A stretch of 5,598 nucleotides of DNA, from assembly GCA_025351615.1 (NCBI GenBank), contig JANXVP010000016.1, positions 1 through 5,598 of the forward strand. Reading direction: 5' to 3'. Under the pieces are notes generated by a model that worked only from the letters and a program-made list of their open reading frames with translations, made no database searches and was not told the origin of the DNA. The position numbers and the translations under genes were made by a program. The stretch comes from Ramlibacter sp. (lineage in GTDB: Bacteria; Pseudomonadota; Gammaproteobacteria; Burkholderiales; Burkholderiaceae_C). Every line of letters begins with the position of its first letter. Position 1 is the stretch's first letter. This document shows, piece by piece, positions 1-5,598 of the stretch.

Positions 1-1
1 G

Positions 2-1648
<1,647 letters not shown>

Positions 1649-1692
1649 GGCTTTATCCTTCAATCGTTGGCGACGAACGCTGACCTCATGGC

Positions 1693-1712
1693 CGGCCGCA
1701 GCTGCACGGCCG
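1693..1712 (+). repeat. Short GC inverted repeat in the uup/phospholipase gap
   Basis: Six bases at 1693-1698 (CGGCCG) pair with 1707-1712 (CGGCCG), leaving an 8-base loop that itself is part of the palindrome GCAGCTGC (1698-1705). There is no following T run, so it does not look like an intrinsic terminator. It lies between two possible in-frame starts (1688 and 1733) of the next gene. The rest of the 84-base gap shows no clear promoter or ribosome binding site. Confidence 0.25.
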
Positions 1713-1732
1713 CGGGTACATTCGAAGCATCC

Positions 1733-3448
1733 ATGCTTCAATCCTTTCTGCCTCCTGCCCCGTCGCCTGCGGGCCCCGGGTGGCAATTTCTGTCGCGCTG
1801 TCTGTTTGTGTTGCTGGTTGCGTCCTGGGCAACCGGTTGCGCCAGCCTGCCGGCCAACATCGTCCGGCCGGCGTCGACGGCGTACAGCGCGCCCGATGAG
1901 ACCTCGCTGGGTCGGTTGACGCTGCAACGTCGCACGCAAGCTGCGGCGCGCAGCGATTCGGCCTTCCGGTTACTGGACAGTGTGGACGTGGCTTTTTCCA
2001 GCCGGCTGGCGCTGATCGATGGCGCCCAGCGGACCCTCGACCTGCAGTACTACGCCATTCACGCCGACTCCAGCACCGAGCAACTGCTCGAGCGCATTCG
2101 CGCCGCCGCCGACCGGGGTGTCCGCGTCCGCATCCTGCTGGATGATTTCAACAGCGTGGGCGCCGACGCGCAGGTGCTTCGGCTGGCGTTCCTCAAGAAC
2201 ATCGAAATGCGGCTGTACAACCCGTTGCCGGGATCGCGCGCATCGCTGCTCGGACGCATCTTCACCTCCCTCGCCGACATCGGTCGCATCCAGAAGCGGA
2301 TGCACAACAAATTGTTCATGGCCGACAACGCCTGGGGCATCGCCGGGGGACGGAACCTGGGCGATGCCTACTTCGGCCGCGGCGAAGACAGCAACTTCGT
2401 CGATCTCGATGTGCTGGCGACAGGGCGCATCGTGCGCGACATGTCGGCGAGCTTCGACGGCTACTGGAACAACGACCTGGCCTTTCCGGTCGAAGCCTTG
2501 CTGACTCCTGCGGAACTGGAAAGGCTGCGCAAGCCGATGCTTCCTAGCGCCGATAGCGGCGCATCACCCGGCTTGCTATCCGTCCCGGCAGCGGCGACCG
2601 TCCCCCACACGGCTTCGGTCCTGCCGGATGTCACCGCCACCGGCGTCCAGGCCCGGCGGCTCGATCTGCAAAAGGTAGCGCTCAACTGGGCTCCGGCAGC
2701 GCTCCTGGTCGACAAGCCCGGCAAGGTGGGGCCGGATGACGATGAGGTGAATTCCGGCGACACGGTGGTGGATGGCCTGCTGGGCCTGATGGGTCAAGCC
2801 AGGGACGACCTGCTGATCGTCTCGCCGTACTTCGTCCCCGGAGAGCCGATGATGAAGGTGTTTGCCGACCTGCGAAAGCGCCAGGTGCGCATTCGCGTGC
2901 TGACCAACTCGCTGGCCTCCAACGACGCCCCCGCAGCGCACGCCGGCTACGCGCGCTACCGCAGGCAATTACTGGAGATGGGTGTCGAACTGCACGAGAT
3001 GCGAGCTGAGCAGGAAGGCTCCGCCGGCGGCCTGGGCTCCGGCATCAACAGCCGCAGTGTGCAGACCGGAGGACCGTTCGGGTCGGGCGGCGGCGTCGGG
3101 GGCTCCAAGGCCGGGACCAGCCGCGCCAGCCTGCACAGCAAGGCGGTGATCATCGACTCCCGGATGGCGGTGATCGGCTCCATGAACCTCGACCTGCGCT
3201 CGCAGCTGAAAAACAGCGAGGTGGCGCTGGTCATCCGCAGCCCAGCGCTGGCCCGCGAGGCGATTCGGCTGGTGGAATCTAGCTTTGCCAACGGCGCCTA
3301 CCGGCTTGAGCTCAACGGCAGCGCCCTGGCGTGGCGCGCCCCGCCCGGCGCATTGTTCAAGGACGCCGACAGCGAACCGGAAGCCAGCACCAGGCTCAAG
3401 CTGCTGGTCAATGTGATCGGCCCGTTCGCCCCTGACGAGATGCTCTGA
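1733..3448 (+). CDS. Phospholipase D / cardiolipin synthase C-like lipoprotein (two HKD motifs)
   Basis: This 571-residue member of the phospholipase D superfamily resembles E. coli ClsC (YmdC), which makes cardiolipin from phosphatidylglycerol and phosphatidylethanolamine. From the ATG at 1733: a signal peptide (hydrophobic LSRCLFVLLVASW) ends at a lipobox ATG-Cys36 followed by Ala-Ser-Leu-Pro, predicting a lipid-anchored protein facing the periplasm. Conserved blocks: LDLQYY and GVRVRILLDDFN (about 100-140); first HKD His191-x-Lys-x4-Asp with GGRN, then NLGDAYFG and DLDVLATG; a variable linker (265-350); LLIVSPYFVPG (from 360); LTNSLASND and HAGYARYR (390-410); second HKD His468-x-Lys-x4-Asp with GSMNLD. 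Both catalytic motifs are intact. A glycine-rich insert of roughly 20 extra residues (within 429-463) precedes the second HKD. In-frame starts at TTG 1667 and ATG 1688 exist and no start has a clear Shine-Dalgarno; 1733 was chosen because it gives a normal signal peptide. E. coli clsC lies beside ymdB; no ymdB-like gene is visible here. ClsC activity is inferred; other PLD specificity is possible. Confidence 0.88.
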   Translation: MLQSFLPPAPSPAGPGWQFLSRCLFVLLVASWATGCASLPANIVRPASTAYSAPDETSLGRLTLQRRTQAAARSDSAFRLLDSVDVAFSSRLALIDGAQRTLDLQYYAIHADSSTEQLLERIRAAADRGVRVRILLDDFNSVGADAQVLRLAFLKNIEMRLYNPLPGSRASLLGRIFTSLADIGRIQKRMHNKLFMADNAWGIAGGRNLGDAYFGRGEDSNFVDLDVLATGRIVRDMSASFDGYWNNDLAFPVEALLTPAELERLRKPMLPSADSGASPGLLSVPAAATVPHTASVLPDVTATGVQARRLDLQKVALNWAPAALLVDKPGKVGPDDDEVNSGDTVVDGLLGLMGQARDDLLIVSPYFVPGEPMMKVFADLRKRQVRIRVLTNSLASNDAPAAHAGYARYRRQLLEMGVELHEMRAEQEGSAGGLGSGINSRSVQTGGPFGSGGGVGGSKAGTSRASLHSKAVIIDSRMAVIGSMNLDLRSQLKNSEVALVIRSPALAREAIRLVESSFANGAYRLELNGSALAWRAPPGALFKDADSEPEASTRLKLLVNVIGPFAPDEML

Positions 3449-3463
3449 CGCGACCGGGCGTCA
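3446..3463. terminator. Possible hairpin at convergent gene ends
   Basis: TGACGC (3446-3451) and GCGTCA (3458-3463) form a perfect 6-bp inverted repeat around a 6-base loop. The left arm contains the stop codon of the phospholipase gene and the right arm the complement of the stop codon of the minus-strand regulator remnant. The position suits a bidirectional terminator, but no T tract follows on either strand, so it may be weak or incidental. Confidence 0.25.
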
Positions 3464-3612
3464 CATCCTTCGCACAACCTCGACGTATCTCTTCCAGAAC
3501 ACGGCGTCCTGCGAGGCCGCGAAGTTGATGCGCATCAGGGTGCTCGGCTTGCGCTCGGCATGGAACAGGGCGCCGATCGCCAGCAAGTAGCCGTCGTCGA
3601 GCATGCGCGTAG
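3461..3612 (-). pseudogene. C-terminal remnant of a MocR-type (PLP aminotransferase-fold) regulator
   Basis: Read on the minus strand, the stop is at 3463-3461. The preceding ~45 codons give DDGYLLAIGALFH, then RKPSTLMRINFAASQD, AVFWKRYVEVVRRM. This pattern (G-x-L-L-A-x-G-x-L-F, a short loop, then L-x-R-[IL]-N-x-A and a terminal helix) is the typical end of MocR/GntR-family regulators with an aminotransferase-like domain. Upstream of about 3612 resemblance stops; the frame continues to 3913 only as an antisense shadow of the exporter gene, and the HTH domain, PLP lysine region and start are absent. A MocR gene is about 1.4 kb, so most of it has been lost. The usual Pro of APG is Ile here. The stop sits 12 bases from the convergent phospholipase stop, consistent with an original complete gene reading towards it. 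Family is recognised from memory; an aminotransferase (not regulator) tail is the main alternative. Confidence 0.6.
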
Positions 3613-3686
3613 TGGTCGTGGATTGACTGAGAGATAACATTGAACGCCATGAACCGGCAAATCCACTCCGGCCTGCGGCGCCATCC
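3613..3686 (+). promoter_or_regulatory. Probable leader/promoter region of the LysE-EamA-aminotransferase operon
   Basis: The only plausible control region for the right-hand operon is this short stretch, visibly richer in A/T than its surroundings. It contains a TTGACT box (3623-3628) and GATAACAT (3633-3640), but these are only 4 bases apart and no good -10 hexamer lies 16-18 bases after TTGACT, so no sigma70 promoter can be assigned. ATTGA occurs twice (3622-3626 and 3639-3643, 17 bases apart), and TGAAC twice (3641-3645 and 3650-3654). MocR regulators often bind direct repeats, so these are candidate operator leftovers at most. Confidence 0.3.
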
Positions 3687-3690
3687 ATGA
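3649..3690 (+). other. 13-codon leader ORF overlapping the exporter start
   Basis: ATG at 3649 opens MNRQIHSGLRRHP and stops at TGA 3688-3690, which overlaps the exporter ATG (3687-3689) as ATGA. The exporter itself has no recognisable Shine-Dalgarno, so terminating ribosomes could re-initiate there. The leader ORF also lacks a strong ribosome binding site (only GAACG nearby). It is basic and too short for family recognition; a chance ORF is quite possible. Confidence 0.25.
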
Positions 3691-4301
3691 GCGCGGCGGA
3701 ACTCACCACGCTGCTGCTTTTCTGCGCCGCGATGAGCTTTTCGCCAGGGCCCAACACCACGCTGTCCGCCGCGCTGGCGGCCAATCTCGGCTTGCGGCGC
3801 GCGCTGCGGTTCTGCCTTGCGGTGCCGGCTGGCTGGACCGTCCTGATGCTCGCCAGCGGACTGGGCCTCGGCGCCCTGGTGACAGGCGCTCCGGCATTGC
3901 GCTGGGCGGTCACGCTGGCGGGCGCCGGCTACATGGTCTGGCTGGCCTGGAAGCTCGCACGGACCCAGACCATGGCGCCAGCGGATCGTCCGATGCTCGA
4001 CGTCACTTTCTGGCAGGGCGCGGCGCTGCAATTCCTCAACATCAAGGCCGGGATGCTGGCCCTCACGCTCACCGCGGGCTGGGTGGTAAACGCCGGGGGC
4101 CGCCCGGTGACCAATCCCGGCCAGCGCCTGGCCATCACCTGCGGCGTGATGATCCTGTTCGCATTCACCAGCAATTTCAGCTACGCCCTGCTCGGCTCAC
4201 TGCTGCGCGACTGGCTGGCCAGGGACCAGCGCCTTCGCTGGTTCAATCGCGCCCTTGCCCTGGTGCTGCTCGCAACCGCCGGCTGGATGCTGGCGCTATG
4301 A
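3687..4301 (+). CDS. LysE/RhtB family amino-acid exporter
   Basis: This 204-residue inner-membrane protein matches LysE/RhtB translocators in length and pattern, driving efflux of amino acids or derivatives, probably by proton-motive force. The N-terminal helix ends in the family motif FSPGPNTT (18-25), followed by a LGLRRALRFCLA segment (34-45) and a VWLAWKLA block (84-91). LQFLNIK (114-120) corresponds to the LQFxNxK motif of E. coli EamB (YfiK), a cysteine/O-acetylserine exporter. About six hydrophobic segments are visible (near 5-25, 42-66, 70-88, 113-133, 138-161, 188-203). The ATG at 3687 is favoured by length and by placing FSPGPN at the usual position; its upstream bases hold no clear Shine-Dalgarno. 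Its stop overlaps the next start as ATGA, so it is the first main gene of a coupled operon. Substrate cannot be read from the sequence. Confidence 0.9.
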   Translation: MSAAELTTLLLFCAAMSFSPGPNTTLSAALAANLGLRRALRFCLAVPAGWTVLMLASGLGLGALVTGAPALRWAVTLAGAGYMVWLAWKLARTQTMAPADRPMLDVTFWQGAALQFLNIKAGMLALTLTAGWVVNAGGRPVTNPGQRLAITCGVMILFAFTSNFSYALLGSLLRDWLARDQRLRWFNRALALVLLATAGWMLAL

Positions 4302-5230
4302 GATCGCAGGAAATCACGGGCCTGTGGCTCGGGTTGCTGGGTGTGGTCATTTTCGCGTTGACCTTGCCGATGACGCGGCTGGCGGTCGGCACGCCGGACG
4401 CGCCGCAGATGTCCGGCGCCTTCATCGCCGTGGGTCGGGCTGTGGTCGCCGCCGGACTGTCCGCAATCCTTCTGCTGGCGACACGGGCGCGATTCCCGGA
4501 TCGTCGCGACTGGTGGCCGCTGGCCGTCACCGCGGGCGGGGTTGTCTTCGGCTTTCCGCTGCTGACGTCGATCGCGATGCGCCACGTCGAGGCAGTCCAC
4601 GCGAGCGTGATTGTCGGCGTGCTGCCGCTGGCCACCGCCGCCGTCGGCGCCTGGCTGCACCGCCAGCGCCCCTCCCCCGGCTTCTGGGCCTGCGCGCTGC
4701 TGGGCAGCGCCCTGGTGGTGGCTTTCGCCGTCCTGAGCTCCGGCGCCGGCGGCCTGTCGATCCAGCCGGCCGATGCCCTGCTGCTGGCAGCGATGGCTTG
4801 CGCCGCCATCGGCTACGGGTATGGCGGCCGGCTGTCGCAGCACATGCGCGCCGAGCACGTGATCTGCTGGGCCCTGGTGCTGGCGCTGCCGATCACGCTG
4901 CCCTGGGCCTGGGTCACCCGCCCCCAGACTGCGCTGCAAGACAGCTCCTGGTGGGGTTTCGGTTATGTCGCGGTGTTCTCGATGTGGCTGGGATTCTTCG
5001 CCTGGTACCGGGGCCTCGCGCTCGGCGGAACCGTCCGCGTCAGCCAGGTGCAGTTGCTGCAACCCGTCCTGGGCATGCTGTTCGCGGTGCCGCTGCTTGG
5101 CGAGCGCCTCGATTCGCTGACACTGGGTTTCGCCGTGGCCGTGATCGCCACCGTCTTCGTCGGCAAGAGAATGCCGGTCGGTGCCGCCGGATCGCGCCAG
5201 CAGCAACCGTGTAAAAGGAAAGCGCCATGA
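4298..5230 (+). CDS. DMT superfamily EamA-type transporter, 10 TM
   Basis: This 310-residue integral membrane protein has ten hydrophobic segments (about 9-27, 39-61, 73-91, 97-119, 130-146, 158-176, 189-206, 219-237, 245-265, 275-290) and two EamA repeats. Each repeat carries the expected motif: AMRHVEAVHASVIVGVLPL (93-111) in the first half, and ALGGTVRVSQVQLLQPVLG (241-259) followed by LLGERL in the second. DMT/EamA proteins export or import metabolites, often amino acids, purines or cofactors. A basic, glutamine-rich cytoplasmic tail (GSRQQQPCKRKAP) ends the protein. The ATG overlaps the upstream exporter stop by four bases, and its own stop overlaps the aminotransferase start likewise. 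The ribosome binding site is poor (GGAT-like only), fitting translational coupling. Two unrelated transporters side by side suggest related or complementary substrates, but this is inference. Confidence 0.9.
   Translation: MRSQEITGLWLGLLGVVIFALTLPMTRLAVGTPDAPQMSGAFIAVGRAVVAAGLSAILLLATRARFPDRRDWWPLAVTAGGVVFGFPLLTSIAMRHVEAVHASVIVGVLPLATAAVGAWLHRQRPSPGFWACALLGSALVVAFAVLSSGAGGLSIQPADALLLAAMACAAIGYGYGGRLSQHMRAEHVICWALVLALPITLPWAWVTRPQTALQDSSWWGFGYVAVFSMWLGFFAWYRGLALGGTVRVSQVQLLQPVLGMLFAVPLLGERLDSLTLGFAVAVIATVFVGKRMPVGAAGSRQQQPCKRKAP
5214..5221 (+). promoter_or_regulatory. Shine-Dalgarno for the aminotransferase gene
   Basis: The AAAAGGAA stretch, inside the last codons of the EamA gene, lies 5-8 bases before the ATG at 5227. 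It is the best ribosome binding site in the operon and supports that start; the two transporter junctions lack an equivalent, so the enzyme may be translated more independently than the transporters. Confidence 0.55.
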
Positions 5231-5598
5231 AACTCAATCACCTGCAACAGCCCGGATGGATGTTGGCGCGCCGCGCCGGAAAAATGAACCCGTCGGTGAT
5301 CCGCGAGATCCTGAAGGTGACCGAGCGGCCGGGTATCATCAGTTTCGCCGGGGGTTTGCCTTCACCCAGCACCTTTCCGGTCCGGGAGTTCGCGCAGGCT
5401 TGCGACAAGGTGCTGCGCGACGATGGTGCGGCGGCGCTGCAGTACGCGGCCAGCGAAGGCTATGGTCCGCTGCGCGAAATGGTTGCCGCGGGCCTGCCTT
5501 GGGACGTCGACCCAGCGCAGGTGCTGATCACGACCGGCTCGCAACAGGGGCTGGACCTCGTGGCCAAGATCCTGATCGACGCCGGCTCCCGAATCCTG
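5227..5598 (+). CDS. PLP-dependent aminotransferase, fold type I (3' end outside window)
   Basis: Only the first 124 codons are present; family members are about 390-400 residues. The N-terminus (GWMLARRAGKMNPSVIREIL, 10-29) is followed by SFAGGLPSPSTFP (39-51), LQYAASEGYGPLREM (71-85) and VLITTGSQQGLDLVAK (99-114), the last being the phosphate-contacting loop region of class I aminotransferases. This combination is typical of the subgroup of LysN/2-aminoadipate aminotransferase, kynurenine aminotransferase II and the C-terminal domain of MocR regulators. No GntR helix-turn-helix precedes it, so this is a stand-alone enzyme rather than a regulator. The PLP-binding lysine and arginine lie beyond the window. 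The cytoplasmic enzyme would move an amino group between an amino acid and a 2-oxo acid; the substrate is not identifiable. The start overlaps the EamA stop (ATGA) behind a good Shine-Dalgarno, placing it in the same operon as the two transporters. Confidence 0.88.
   Translation, partial: MKLNHLQQPGWMLARRAGKMNPSVIREILKVTERPGIISFAGGLPSPSTFPVREFAQACDKVLRDDGAAALQYAASEGYGPLREMVAAGLPWDVDPAQVLITTGSQQGLDLVAKILIDAGSRIL

Noticed and set aside
1649..1732. Intrinsic terminator after uup
   Set aside because: The hairpin at 1693-1712 has no T tract, so read-through to the phospholipase gene cannot be excluded.
3623..3640. Sigma70 promoter from TTGACT and GATAAC
   Set aside because: The two boxes are only 4 bases apart and no acceptable -10 is found at 16-18 bases, so it is not called as a promoter.
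3461..3913. Whole 150-codon minus-strand frame as a real gene
   Set aside because: Only its last ~45 codons look like protein; the rest is antisense to the exporter N-terminus and shows no family pattern. Kept only as a remnant.
3408..4031. 207-codon minus-strand open frame
   Set aside because: Overlaps the ends of two supported genes and is His/Arg/Gln-rich with no motif; shadow.
4181..5206. 341-codon minus-strand open frame opposite the EamA gene
   Set aside because: Gln/His/Arg/Gly-rich without any motif and antisense to a clear 10-TM transporter; a GC-rich shadow.
5362..5544. 60-codon minus-strand open frame in the aminotransferase gene
   Set aside because: Antisense to a well-supported aminotransferase start; no independent evidence.

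Overview
The window is GC-rich DNA with dense, bacterial-style gene packing. Protein similarity recalled from memory (a Uup-type ABC-F protein, a ClsC-like phospholipase D lipoprotein, and a LysE / EamA / aminotransferase cluster) points to a betaproteobacterium, probably Burkholderiales. That placement is an inference from family resemblance, not from a search. No rRNA, tRNA, CRISPR array, insertion sequence or phage gene was seen.

Layout, left to right. (1) Positions 2-1648, + strand: the 3' nine-tenths of a uup-type ABC-F ATPase gene, entering from the left edge without its start or first Walker A. It carries a run of nine A just before the region for its C-terminal coiled coil. (2) Positions 1733-3448, + strand: a two-HKD phospholipase D/cardiolipin synthase C-like protein with a lipoprotein signal peptide. 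(3) Positions 3461-3612, - strand: a short stretch that reads like the last ~45 residues of a MocR-type (GntR-HTH plus aminotransferase domain) regulator. The rest of such a gene is absent, so I call it a deletion remnant. (4) Positions 3613-3686: a short, relatively AT-richer leader containing a 13-codon ORF. (5) Positions 3687-4301, 4298-5230 and 5227 to the right edge, + strand: a LysE/RhtB-family exporter, a 10-TM DMT/EamA transporter and the first 124 codons of a fold-type I PLP aminotransferase. Each is joined to the next by a 4-base ATGA stop/start overlap.

The right half looks like one translationally coupled operon for handling an amino acid or related amine: two membrane transporters from unrelated families plus a transaminase. 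MocR regulators commonly sit divergently beside such transporter/aminotransferase genes. The remnant lies exactly where the divergent regulator would end, which suggests the operon has lost its local regulator. The left half (uup, cls-like) looks like ordinary housekeeping and envelope genes. The most notable points are the regulator remnant, the chain of ATGA junctions (including the leader ORF), and the A-AAA-AAG slippery sequence that could produce a Uup form lacking its C-terminal domain.
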